Of a DNA stretch of 64,000 bases, positions 26,590 to 35,410 are shown one piece after another. Under the pieces are notes generated by a model. It was not told the origin of the DNA. It saw nothing but the letters and a program-made list of their open reading frames with translations, and searched no databases. How positions within the stretch are numbered: position 1 is the stretch's first letter; each line of letters opens with the position of its first letter. The translations under genes were made by a program, and so were the position numbers. Source of the DNA: Pseudomonas quebecensis (lineage in GTDB: Bacteria; Pseudomonadota; Gammaproteobacteria; Pseudomonadales; Pseudomonadaceae); assembly GCF_026410085.1 (NCBI RefSeq), contig NZ_CP112866.1, positions 5,083,001-5,147,000 on the forward strand. Direction: 5' to 3'.

Positions 26590-28503
26590 TCAAGTGTGGA
26601 GGTTGGGCGCGCGGTCCCAATCGATCTCATGGGCTGGCATCGGCCTGCCGAACCAATACCCCTGGCCCAGATCGCAACCCTGCTCCAACAGAAACCGCGC
26701 CTGCTCCACCTGTTCGATGCCCTCTGCGTGCACCTGCATGCCCATGCTTTTAGCCAGGGCGATGACCACACGCACAATTGCTACGTCATCTTCGTCATAG
26801 GGCAGGCCGGCGACGAAGCCTTGATCGATCTTGAGCTTCTGCACCGGCAGCCGCTTGAGACGCAGCAACGACGAATAACCGGTGCCAAAATCGTCGATGG
26901 CCAGGCGCAGGCCGAGTTCGCGCAGGCGGTGCAGTTGCTCAAGGGCCACTTCGGGATCGTCCATCACCGCGCTTTCGGTGACTTCCAATTCCAGATAGGC
27001 CGGCTCCAGGCCCGTGTCATGCAGCACCTGAGCGACCTGCTCGTAGAGTTCGCGCCGTGCAAACAGGCGGCTGGAGACGTTGACCGCGATAAAACTCAGC
27101 GCGGCGCCCTCGGCCAGCCACTGGCACATTTGGCGACAGGCCTGGTGCATGACCCAGGCGTCGATCTCGGCAATCAGGCCGGTGCGCTCGGCGACCGGGA
27201 TAAATTCGACGGGAGGCACCAGGCCACGCTCCGGGTGCTGCCAGCGCACCAACGCTTCGACGCCGATGAGGCGGCTGTCGGTGAGGTCGTGCACCGGTTG
27301 GTAATACACGCGCAATTCCTGCCGTTCGAGGGCACGGCGCAGTTCGCTGGCGATTTCCACCCGATTCTGCGCATGGGCGGTGAGTTCTTCGGTGTACAGC
27401 GCGTAGCTTTCACGGCCGACGCTCTTGGCCTTGAACAAGGCTGAATCGGCATTACGCAGCAGTTGTTCGGCGCTCAGGGCGTCGTTGGGGAACAGGCTGA
27501 TGCCAATGCTGGCGCTGATAAACAGCTGATGGCCATCGAAGATGAACGGTTGTTTCATCGCATCGAGCATGCGTTGGGCCAGTGCCGCGGCCTGCACCAC
27601 CTGTGGACAACTTTCGGCCAGCACCGCGAACTCGTCACCCCCCAGGCGCGCCAGGGTCATGCCTGGGCCGAACAGGCTCTGCAGCCGTTCCCCCACCAGC
27701 TTGAGCAACTGATCGCCGACATTGTGCCCGAGGCTGTCGTTGATGATTTTGAAATGGTCCAGGTCCAGCAACAGCAAGGCGCAGCCACGCTTGTGCAGCT
27801 GCGCCGAGGTCAGCGCCTGCTCGGTACGGTCGGTGAACAGCAGCCGGTTAGGCAGGTCGGTCAGCGGGTCGTGATGGGCGAGCCGGGCCAGCTCATGCTC
27901 GGAATGCTTGATGGCGGTGATATCGGAAAACACCGCCACGTAGTGACTGACGCGGCCATCGTCATCGTGAATCACCCGAATGGTTTGCCACTGTGGATAA
28001 ATTTCCCCGCTTCTGCGCCGATTCCAGATTTCACCGCTCCATTCGCCGGTACGCGCCAGGGTCTGGAACATCTGTTGGTAAAAAAGCGACGAATGGCGCC
28101 CGGATTTGAACAGGCTGGGCGCCTGACCCATGACCTCGTCGCGCCCGTAGCCTGTGATCTCCATGAAAGCCCGGTTCACATGCACGATCAGACCTTGAGC
28201 GTCCGTGACCAGTACGCCTTCGCGAGTGCAATCGAACACCGCCGCTGCCTGGCGCAGGCGCTCGCGGTTCTCTTTGACGGGTTGTTGCTGCAGGTTGGCG
28301 CGCATGAAACGCACGCACAACAGGCCAATCACCAAGGCGGTCAGCGCCACCCACACATAGCCGCGCGCCTGCATCCAACGGCTGATATCGCTCGGATCAT
28401 CGAGAAACTCGATAAATGCCCGTTGTGTCAGCCCGATCCAGGCGATCGAAACCAGCAGGTATACCAGCCCAACACGTAGGGCACTTCGGTATGAAAGCAG
28501 CAT
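26590..28503 (-). CDS. PAS-GGDEF-EAL cyclic-di-GMP turnover protein
   Basis: 637 aa from ATG 28503; a TTG 21 bases upstream has no ribosome-binding site. Two hydrophobic segments near the N-terminus anchor it in the inner membrane, then a PAS domain (about residues 90-200), a GGDEF domain with intact RLGGDEFAVL and an EAL domain with intact IGVEALVRWQHP, plus DFGTGYSSL and the QGYWFGRP end. Both active sites look complete, so it may degrade c-di-GMP, make it, or both. Its place between oscA and desA corresponds to P. aeruginosa PA0285. It is divergent from desA. Confidence 0.92.
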   Translation of the reverse strand: MLLSYRSALRVGLVYLLVSIAWIGLTQRAFIEFLDDPSDISRWMQARGYVWVALTALVIGLLCVRFMRANLQQQPVKENRERLRQAAAVFDCTREGVLVTDAQGLIVHVNRAFMEITGYGRDEVMGQAPSLFKSGRHSSLFYQQMFQTLARTGEWSGEIWNRRRSGEIYPQWQTIRVIHDDDGRVSHYVAVFSDITAIKHSEHELARLAHHDPLTDLPNRLLFTDRTEQALTSAQLHKRGCALLLLDLDHFKIINDSLGHNVGDQLLKLVGERLQSLFGPGMTLARLGGDEFAVLAESCPQVVQAAALAQRMLDAMKQPFIFDGHQLFISASIGISLFPNDALSAEQLLRNADSALFKAKSVGRESYALYTEELTAHAQNRVEIASELRRALERQELRVYYQPVHDLTDSRLIGVEALVRWQHPERGLVPPVEFIPVAERTGLIAEIDAWVMHQACRQMCQWLAEGAALSFIAVNVSSRLFARRELYEQVAQVLHDTGLEPAYLELEVTESAVMDDPEVALEQLHRLRELGLRLAIDDFGTGYSSLLRLKRLPVQKLKIDQGFVAGLPYDEDDVAIVRVVIALAKSMGMQVHAEGIEQVEQARFLLEQGCDLGQGYWFGRPMPAHEIDWDRAPNLHT

Positions 28504-28669
28504 AGGTTTAGTAATCCTTACCAAAAAAACAGAATCGCCCTACAAAGGCTGCGGATTATAGAATAAGAAACATCCAGTCACTTCTATCTGAAAGGCCGGC
28601 TGGTTTTCTCTGTAGGCTTAGTGATAATGCGTGAGCTGTTCTTTTCTTTATCTGAGGGCCATACAGCCT

Positions 28670-29854
28670 ATGTGGTACAACGGTTTTCTTGACTTGTCAG
28701 CCTGGCAACTGGTGGCAGTCACTCTGTTGATGACCCACGTGACCATTATTGCGGTCACCGTCTATCTGCACCGCTATTCCGCCCATCGCTCCCTGGAGCT
28801 CAATGCCGGTCTCAAACACTTCTTCCGTCTCTGGCTGTGGCTGACCACGGCGCAGAACACCCGCGAGTGGACTGCCATCCACCGTAAGCACCATGCCAAA
28901 TGCGAAACCGTCGACGACCCGCACAGCCCGGTCATCAAGGGGCTTTCCACAGTGATGCGCAAAGGCGCCGAACTGTACCGCGCCGAGGCGGAAAACCCCG
29001 AGACTCTGCGCATCTACGGCAAGAACTGCCCCGACGACTGGCTCGAGCGCAAAATCTATACGCCTTACCCGCTGCTGGGCGTGGCGATCATGGGCGTGAT
29101 CGACCTGCTGCTGTTCGGCACCATCGGCATCACCATCTGGGCAATCCAGATGATGTGGATTCCGTTCTGGGCCGCCGGCGTGATCAACGGCCTGGGCCAT
29201 GCCGTGGGCTACCGCAACTTCGAATGCCGTGACGCGGCCACCAACCTGGTGCCGTGGGGCATCATCGTCGGCGGCGAAGAACTGCACAACAATCACCACA
29301 CCTACCCCAACTCCGCCAAGCTGTCGGTGAAGAAATGGGAGTTCGACCTGGGCTGGGCGTGGATCAAGGTGTTCAGCTTCCTGCGCCTGGCCAAGGTGCA
29401 GCGCGTGGCGCCGATTGCCCATCGCGTCGAGGGCAAGGGCCACCTGGACATGGACACCGCCATGGCGATCCTCAATAACCGTTTCCAGATCATGGCCCAG
29501 TACCGCAAGTTGGTGATCGGCCCGCTGGTCAAGCAGGAGCTGGAAAAAGTCGATCACTCGGTGCGCCACCAGTTCCATCGCGCCAAGCGCCTGCTGTCGC
29601 GGGAAACCAGCCTGCTGGATGACCGTCATCACCTGCGTATCCAGAGCATGCTGGAGCATAGCCAGGCGCTCAAGGTGATCTACGAGAAGCGCCTGGCGCT
29701 GCAGCAGATCTGGGTCAAGACCAGCGCTAACGGTCATGACATGCTGGCGGCAATCAAGGAATGGGTACACGAAGCCGAGGCCAGCGGTATCCAATCCCTG
29801 CGTGATTTTGCACACCAATTGAAGACCTATTCGTTGCGCCCTACAGCCGCGTAA
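28670..29854 (+). CDS. desA: Phospholipid/acyl delta-9 desaturase DesA
   Basis: 394 aa, the length of P. aeruginosa DesA. Start ATG 28670 follows GAGGGCC. Membrane helices flank the histidine boxes HRYSAHRSLELN, WTAIHRKHHAKCE and EELHNNHHTYP, which bind the di-iron centre. The enzyme introduces a double bond in acyl chains already esterified in membrane lipids. The gene is divergent from the GGDEF/EAL gene, as at PA0285-PA0286. A GC-rich hairpin follows the stop. Confidence 0.92.
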   Translation: MWYNGFLDLSAWQLVAVTLLMTHVTIIAVTVYLHRYSAHRSLELNAGLKHFFRLWLWLTTAQNTREWTAIHRKHHAKCETVDDPHSPVIKGLSTVMRKGAELYRAEAENPETLRIYGKNCPDDWLERKIYTPYPLLGVAIMGVIDLLLFGTIGITIWAIQMMWIPFWAAGVINGLGHAVGYRNFECRDAATNLVPWGIIVGGEELHNNHHTYPNSAKLSVKKWEFDLGWAWIKVFSFLRLAKVQRVAPIAHRVEGKGHLDMDTAMAILNNRFQIMAQYRKLVIGPLVKQELEKVDHSVRHQFHRAKRLLSRETSLLDDRHHLRIQSMLEHSQALKVIYEKRLALQQIWVKTSANGHDMLAAIKEWVHEAEASGIQSLRDFAHQLKTYSLRPTAA

Positions 29855-29861
29855 CCTCGCT

Positions 29862-29883
29862 GCGGGAGGGCCTTCCCTCCCGC
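29862..29883 (+). terminator. GC-rich hairpin after desA
   Basis: GCGGGAGGGCCTTCCCTCCCGC is a nearly perfect hairpin 8 bases after the desA stop. A short T-run (GTTTTTGG) comes 8 bases later, so it is a plausible but not ideal rho-independent terminator. Confidence 0.55.
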
Positions 29884-30042
29884 GCGACCTGTTTTTGGCG
29901 TCATTTACCGGGCGCCGCCATTCGACACCGTTGACGGAACTTCACCGCAATTAGCCTCTCTCAAAGAACACTTCGCCATCATGGTGGCCCCTTGTTGTGA
30001 CCGCTGCTCCACCTTGCGGCGCGCCCAGAGAGAGATGTGCCG

Positions 30043-31056
30043 ATGGTTCAAGAAAAGCCCCACTTACCCGACCCGCCCGCAGTTGAACAACCGCGTCCGG
30101 CCGCGGCTTCGACCCTGCTGGCGCTGGTGCATGCCCAGGGTGAGGTCGAGCGGCTGAGTGAGCGCGAGCAACTTCTAAGCTCGCTGCTGGTGAGTGTGAA
30201 TGCCGTGCTGTGGGCCGTGGAGTGGGAGACTCGCCGCGTGCTGTACGTCAGCCCGGCCTACGAACGAGTATTCGGCCGCCCCGCCAGCCTGCTGCTCGCC
30301 GATCACCGCGAATGGCGCAACAGCATTCACCCCGAAGACCTCGATTACGCCGAACACAGCATGGCCCGCGTGCTGGACCAGGGCGCTGTGGAAGACCGCG
30401 AGTACCGCATCATCACTGCCGAGGGCAAGATTCGCTGGCTGAGCGACAAGTGCTACATCAACCAGCAGGTCGAGCCCGGCGAGCCGGTGATCGTGGTAGG
30501 CATGGCCGAGGACATCACTGAAAAAAAGCAGATGGAGCTGGAGCTGCACCGTCTGGCTACCACCGACGTGCTGACCCAGAGCAGCAACCGCCGGCACTTC
30601 TTCGAGTGCGCCAACCAAGCCTTCGACACCGCCAGCGTGCAAGGCGCGCCGCTGGCCTTTCTGTTGCTGGACATTGATGATTTCAAGGACATCAACGACA
30701 CCTACGGCCACCTTGAAGGCGACCAGGTGTTGCGGCGTATCGCTGAAAGCGGCCGAGGAGTACTGCGCCGTGGCGATCTGTTCGGGCGCATCGGCGGTGA
30801 AGAATTTGCCGCCGTACTGCCCGGTTGCGCGCCGGAGATGGCACTGCAGGTGGCAGAGCGCCTGGGCAAGGAGATCCAGGCGCTGAATTTCAGCTACGAA
30901 GGCCAGGCGTTTGGCGTGACGGTCAGCCAAGGCCTGGCCAATCTCAGTGAGGAAGATTCAACCCTGGACAACCTGTTCGCCCGCGCCGACGCGGCCATGT
31001 ACGAAGCCAAGCGCCAAGGCAAGAACCGTATTATCGTCGCCACCGCCGACTGCTAG
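30043..31056 (+). CDS. PAS-GGDEF diguanylate cyclase
   Basis: 337 aa, predicted soluble. A coiled N-terminal stretch with EVERLSEREQLLSSLL is followed by a PAS/PAC domain (VLYVSPAYERVFGRPAS ... VIVVGMAEDITEKKQ) and a GGDEF domain with the active site GRIGGEEFAAVLPG. There is no obvious RxxD inhibitory site directly before the motif. It should make c-di-GMP in response to a PAS-sensed signal. It corresponds in place to P. aeruginosa PA0290. A strong terminator follows, shared with the convergent gabT. Confidence 0.9.
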   Translation: MVQEKPHLPDPPAVEQPRPAAASTLLALVHAQGEVERLSEREQLLSSLLVSVNAVLWAVEWETRRVLYVSPAYERVFGRPASLLLADHREWRNSIHPEDLDYAEHSMARVLDQGAVEDREYRIITAEGKIRWLSDKCYINQQVEPGEPVIVVGMAEDITEKKQMELELHRLATTDVLTQSSNRRHFFECANQAFDTASVQGAPLAFLLLDIDDFKDINDTYGHLEGDQVLRRIAESGRGVLRRGDLFGRIGGEEFAAVLPGCAPEMALQVAERLGKEIQALNFSYEGQAFGVTVSQGLANLSEEDSTLDNLFARADAAMYEAKRQGKNRIIVATADC

Positions 31057-31079
31057 CGCGCCCGAAGCAGCCCCACGGC

Positions 31080-31117
31080 GCGCACAAAAAAACCGCCGAG
31101 GCGGTTTTTTTTGTGCG
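31080..31117. terminator. Bidirectional rho-independent terminator
   Basis: GCGCACAAAAAAACCGCC-GAG-GCGGTTTTTTTTGTGCGC is a long hairpin with an A-run on one side and a T-run on the other, between the convergent diguanylate cyclase and gabT genes. It can stop transcripts from both sides. Confidence 0.9.
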
Positions 31118-31126
31118 CGGTGGTTA

Positions 31127-32404
31127 TCAGAGTTCGGAGAAGCACTCTTCGATAATCGCCAAGCCTTTGTCCAACTGCTCGTCCGGCGAGGTCAGCGGTA
31201 CCAGCACGCGCAGTACGTTGCCGTAAGTGCCGCAGGACAGCAGGATCAGGCCCTTGTCGCGCGCTTTGGCCACCACGGCGGCTACGGCGGCGGCGTTCGG
31301 CTTGTGGCTGTCGCCGTCTTCGAACAGCTCGACTGCGATCATCGCGCCCAGTGCCCGCACTTCGCCGATAACCGGGTACTTGGCCTGGATGGCTTTCAGA
31401 CCAGACACCAGGCGCTCGCCGACGGCTTTGCAGCGGTCCAGCAGGTGCTCTTCTTCAAATACTTCCATTACGGCCAGTGCCGCGGCGCAGGCGATCGGGC
31501 TACCGGCGTAGGTGCCGCCCAGGCCACCTGGGGCGATGGCGTCCATGTACTCGGCCTTGCCACACACACCGGCCAACGGGAAGCCGCCGGCAATGGATTT
31601 GGCGAAGGTGGTCAGGTCGGCGGCCACACCCATCTGTTCCATGGCGAAGAACGTACCGGTACGGCCGGCGCCGGTTTGCACTTCGTCGGCGATCAACAGG
31701 ATGCCGTGCTTGTCGCACAATTCGCGCAGGCGCTGCATGAAGGCTTTCGGCGCAACGTAGAAACCGCCTTCACCCTGCACCGGCTCGATGATGATCGCGG
31801 CGATATCGCGCGGTTCGGCATCGTTCTTGAAGATGCGTTCGATGCTGGCGATCGAATCGTCGATGCTCACACCATGCAGTTCGTTCGGGTACAGCGCGCG
31901 GAAGATGCCGCCGGGCATCAGGCCCATGCCGGCCGAGTAAGGCACGACCTTACCGGTCAGGCCCAGGGTCATCATGGTACGGCCGTGGTAGGCACCGGTG
32001 AACGCGATCACGCCGGCACGGCCCGTGGCGGCGCGGGCGATTTTCACGGCGTTTTCGACGGCTTCGGAACCGGTGGTGACCAACAGGGTTTTCTTGGCGA
32101 AATCACCTGGAACCTTGGCGTTGATTTTTTCGCACAGCTCCACGTAAGGCTCGTAGGCCAGGACCTGGAAGCAGGTGTGGGTCAGCTTGTTCAGCTGTTC
32201 GGTCACGGCGGCGATGATTTTGGGATGCACGTGGCCGGTGTTCAGCACGGCGATGCCGCCGGCGAAGTCGATGAACTCGCGACCTTCAACGTCGGTCACG
32301 GTGGCGTTTTTCGCCGATTCGGCGAAGATCGGGTGAATCTGGCCAACCCCGCGCGGTACAGCGGCTTCGCGGCGTTTCATCAGGGATGCGTTGGTCTTGC
32401 TCAT
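31127..32404 (-). CDS. gabT: 4-aminobutyrate aminotransferase GabT
   Basis: 425 aa from ATG 32404. Class III PLP aminotransferase: VTTGSEAVENAVKIARAATGR, the PLP-binding LLIADEVQTGAGRTG and the Schiff-base lysine in FAKSIAGGFPL. It transfers the amino group of GABA to 2-oxoglutarate to give succinate semialdehyde, the substrate of GabD encoded just upstream. The gap between the two genes is 182 bases, so gabT could have its own promoter. The pair matches PA0266/PA0265. Confidence 0.95.
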   Translation of the reverse strand: MSKTNASLMKRREAAVPRGVGQIHPIFAESAKNATVTDVEGREFIDFAGGIAVLNTGHVHPKIIAAVTEQLNKLTHTCFQVLAYEPYVELCEKINAKVPGDFAKKTLLVTTGSEAVENAVKIARAATGRAGVIAFTGAYHGRTMMTLGLTGKVVPYSAGMGLMPGGIFRALYPNELHGVSIDDSIASIERIFKNDAEPRDIAAIIIEPVQGEGGFYVAPKAFMQRLRELCDKHGILLIADEVQTGAGRTGTFFAMEQMGVAADLTTFAKSIAGGFPLAGVCGKAEYMDAIAPGGLGGTYAGSPIACAAALAVMEVFEEEHLLDRCKAVGERLVSGLKAIQAKYPVIGEVRALGAMIAVELFEDGDSHKPNAAAVAAVVAKARDKGLILLSCGTYGNVLRVLVPLTSPDEQLDKGLAIIEECFSEL

Positions 32405-32586
32405 AAAGTCCTCATTCGCCACTCATCGGGTGGCGTGGTCCAAGGAATACGTGGCGGGGAGGCAACTACGGCAGCATGCGATGATCGACTGCCACAGCTT
32501 TCCCGGCCACTACGAATAACGATGTGAAACACGCAAAGGGTCAGCGCTCTCGTGCCCTCTGCGTTTACTGCAATCTCTTGCAGGGC

Positions 32587-34029
32587 TTAGATGCCCAGGC
32601 AGAGGTATTTGATTTCCAGGTAATCCTCGATCCCGTACTTGGACCCTTCACGGCCCAGGCCCGAGGCCTTGATGCCGCCGAACGGCGCCACTTCATTGGA
32701 GATCAACCCGGTGTTGACGCCGACCATGCCGTATTCCAGGGCTTCGGCCACGCGGAACACACGGCCCAGGTCGCGGGCGTAGAAGTAGGAAGCCAGGCCG
32801 AACTCGGTGTCGTTGGACATGGCGATCACTTCGGCTTCGTCTTTGAAGCGGAACAGCGGCGCCAGCGGGCCGAAGGTTTCTTCCTTGGCCACGGCAGCGT
32901 CTTTGGGCACGTCGACCAGGATCGTCGGTTCAAAGAAGTTACCTTCCATGACCTTGCCACCGGCCAGCAGCCTGGCGCCTTTGCTCAGGGCATCGGCGAT
33001 GTGTTCCTGCACCTTGGCCACGGCTTTTTCGTCGATCAGCGGGCCGGTGGTGGTGCCTTCCTCCAGACCGTTGCCGATCTTGAGCTTGGCCACCGCCACC
33101 TTGAGTTTTTCGGCGAACGCGTCGTACACCGAATCCTGGATGTACAGGCGGTTAGCGCAGACGCAGGTCTGGCCGTTGTTGCGGTACTTGGAGATGATCG
33201 CGCCTTCGACGGCCTTATCCAGGTCAGCGTCGTCGAACACGATGAACGGCGCGTTGCCGCCCAGTTCCAGGGAGACTTTCTTGATGTCCTTGGCGCATTC
33301 GGCCATCAATTGGCGACCGATTTCGGTCGAACCGGTGAAGGACAACTTGCGCACGATCGGGTTGCTGGTCAGCTCGCCACCGATGTCGCCGGCGCTGCCG
33401 GTGACCACGCTCAGCACGCCTTTGGGGATACCGGCACGGTGCGCCAGCTCAACCAGGGCCAGGGCCGAGAATGGGGTTTGCGACGCTGGCTTGATGACCA
33501 TGGTGCAGCCGGCGGCCAGGGCCGGGCCGGCTTTACGGGTGATCATCGCGGCCGGGAAGTTCCACGGGGTAATGGCGGCGGTTACGCCGATCGGCTGCTT
33601 GATTACGATCAGGCGCTTGTCGGGCTGGTGGCCGGGGATCACGTCACCGTAGATGCGCTTGGCTTCTTCGGCGAACCACTCGATAAAGGACGCGGCGTAG
33701 ACGATTTCGCCCTTGGCTTCGGCCAGCGGCTTGCCTTGTTCGAGGGTCATCAGGCGACCGAGGTCTTCCTGGTTTTCGATCAGCAGTTCGAACCAACGGC
33801 GCAGCTTGTTGGCGCGCTCCTTGGCGGTCAGTGCACGCCAGGCCGGCAGCGCCTTGTCGGCGGCTTCGATGGCGCGGCGGGTTTCCGCGGCGCCCATTTT
33901 TGGCACGGTGCCGAGAATCTCACCGGTGGCCGGGTTGTTGACCTTGATGGTCTGGCCGTTGTCCGCATCGACCCAAGCGCCATCGATAAAGGCTTGCTGG
34001 CGGAACAACTGGGCATCTTTAAGCTGCAT
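32587..34029 (-). CDS. gabD: Succinate-semialdehyde dehydrogenase GabD
   Basis: 480 aa from ATG 34029. NAD(P)-dependent aldehyde dehydrogenase: LELGGNAPFIVFDDADLD with the general-base Glu, GQTCVCANRLYIQD with the catalytic Cys, cofactor segment TPWNFPAAMITRK and FTGSTEIGR. It oxidises succinate semialdehyde to succinate, finishing GABA catabolism. It lies upstream of gabT on the same strand. The promoter region has a GTTTGA/TCAAAC palindrome at 34161. Confidence 0.95.
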   Translation of the reverse strand: MQLKDAQLFRQQAFIDGAWVDADNGQTIKVNNPATGEILGTVPKMGAAETRRAIEAADKALPAWRALTAKERANKLRRWFELLIENQEDLGRLMTLEQGKPLAEAKGEIVYAASFIEWFAEEAKRIYGDVIPGHQPDKRLIVIKQPIGVTAAITPWNFPAAMITRKAGPALAAGCTMVIKPASQTPFSALALVELAHRAGIPKGVLSVVTGSAGDIGGELTSNPIVRKLSFTGSTEIGRQLMAECAKDIKKVSLELGGNAPFIVFDDADLDKAVEGAIISKYRNNGQTCVCANRLYIQDSVYDAFAEKLKVAVAKLKIGNGLEEGTTTGPLIDEKAVAKVQEHIADALSKGARLLAGGKVMEGNFFEPTILVDVPKDAAVAKEETFGPLAPLFRFKDEAEVIAMSNDTEFGLASYFYARDLGRVFRVAEALEYGMVGVNTGLISNEVAPFGGIKASGLGREGSKYGIEDYLEIKYLCLGI

Positions 34030-34160
34030 GTCGGGTTTCCTTAACAGCACCGCGCGCACGCGGAGCGAATTAGAGTTGTTGAAAGGCGCCTTGTGGGCTG
34101 CCGTCAGGGAAATCAGCCCCTGCGCGCGATTGAAGCGAAAAAGCGCACGGGAGACAGAGC

Positions 34161-34176
34161 GTTTGAAATCTCAAAC
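34161..34176. promoter_or_regulatory. Palindrome GTTTGA-AATC-TCAAAC upstream of gabD
   Basis: Perfect 6-base arms in the 222-base gap between the gabD start and the end of the AraC-type gene. A second, weaker inverted pair (GTTCG...GAAC) lies near 34214. It may be the operator for gabDT; the regulator is unknown. Confidence 0.45.
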
Positions 34177-34251
34177 GAATCCTAGGATCAATGGGGGTAC
34201 AGGGCAATAGGATGTTCGAAAAAAAGAACGAAAACGGCGAATTCGCCGACG

Positions 34252-35076
34252 TTATCTGACCAGCGTAGGCACTGCCGCAGGCTTGGCCATGCCCGTACTG
34301 CGCACGTAACGTGCCGGCGATGCCCCCAGGGTTTTTCGGAACATACTGATAAAAGAACTCACCGACTCATAACCCAGTATTTCGGCCGTGCGCTGCACGG
34401 ATTCCCCTTCCGCCAGACTCTGCAACGCCACAATCAACTGCCATTGCCTGCGCCACTGGCCAAAGGTCAGGCCCGTTTCGCTTTTCACCAGTCGCGCCAA
34501 CGAACGCTCGCTCATGGCGACCTCACGCGCCCAATCGCCGATGGTCGAGCGGTTGGAGGGGGCCTGCGCCAGCGCCTTGGCGATGGCACGCAATGGGGCA
34601 GCCGCCGGAAGGGGCAAATACAGCTGCTCGCAACGCGCCATTTCCAGTTGTTCGAGCAATACGCCGGTCAAGCGTGCCGTGGGTGAGTCAGGCGGGTACG
34701 CCGGGTCCTGCTCACTGAGATGAAAGATCAGTTCGAGAATCAACGGCGACAGCACCAACGTGCAGCATTGCTTCGGAAGCACAGCCACCTCCGGCTCAAC
34801 CAGCAGAAAACACACTTGCCCATTCGCTGTGACCCGGTTGCTGTGCGCAACGCCAGCGGGGATCCACACGCCGAATCCCGACGGCACCATCCACACCCCA
34901 TCTTCCACGGTACACACGATGCCGCCGCGACACGCCACGACCAACTGGCCCTTGCGGTGCTTATGGACGGGAAACTCCTTGTCGTTCTGCTGTGTCGTGA
35001 GCATCAGCGCCACGGCGGGCTGACAAAGGTCGTCCAGTTCGAACTGCTCCTGTGACTGGCGCTGAACGTCCTGCAT
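34252..35076 (-). CDS. AraC-family regulator with cupin N-domain
   Basis: 274 aa from ATG 35076, chosen over ATG 35082 because GAGAG then lies at proper spacing. An N-terminal cupin (HKHRKGQLVVACRGGIVCTVEDGVWMVPSGFGVWIPAGVAHSNRV) is followed by two HTH motifs (SNRSTIGDWAREVAMSERSLARLV and SVQRTAEILGYESVSSFISMFRKTLGASP). It is divergent from the AaeXAB-like efflux genes with about 127 bases between and likely controls them. It also lies upstream of gabD on the same strand. Confidence 0.92.
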   Translation of the reverse strand: MQDVQRQSQEQFELDDLCQPAVALMLTTQQNDKEFPVHKHRKGQLVVACRGGIVCTVEDGVWMVPSGFGVWIPAGVAHSNRVTANGQVCFLLVEPEVAVLPKQCCTLVLSPLILELIFHLSEQDPAYPPDSPTARLTGVLLEQLEMARCEQLYLPLPAAAPLRAIAKALAQAPSNRSTIGDWAREVAMSERSLARLVKSETGLTFGQWRRQWQLIVALQSLAEGESVQRTAEILGYESVSSFISMFRKTLGASPARYVRSTGMAKPAAVPTLVR

Positions 35077-35203
35077 TGGCATCTCTCACATTGGCTGGAT
35101 TTGACTATTAATTGGCAGTGTAGTCGATATCGGCACATCAGGTTGTTGCGTAGCATTCTCATCAAGTACCGCCCGCGCCCTGCGGGCCTATCGATATCCG
35201 GTG

Positions 35204-35398
35204 ATGAAGATGCTGAGTGAACTGTCCATTGCGAATCTCTACATCCCTCCGTTGCTGGCCTATCTGGTCGCGTCGGCACTGGCCTACCAAGCGTTGAAAC
35301 ATTGGGTCGGTGGTCCCTTGGCGTGGACCTGGCATCCCAGCCTGTCGCGCTTTTTTGTGCTGCTGATCATTTTGGCCACGCTGTTTCTGACGGTTTAA
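35204..35398 (+). CDS. DUF1656 (AaeX-like) small membrane protein
   Basis: 64 aa from ATG 35204; GTG 35201 and ATG 35210 are alternative starts and none has a strong ribosome-binding site. Two hydrophobic helices (NLYIPPLLAYLVASALAYQA and SRFFVLLIILATLFLTV) are typical of the DUF1656/AaeX family always found before AaeA-AaeB-type pumps. Function is unknown. The adaptor gene starts 12 bases after its stop. Confidence 0.87.
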   Translation: MKMLSELSIANLYIPPLLAYLVASALAYQALKHWVGGPLAWTWHPSLSRFFVLLIILATLFLTV

Positions 35399-35410
35399 GT
35401 GAGGCCGCCT

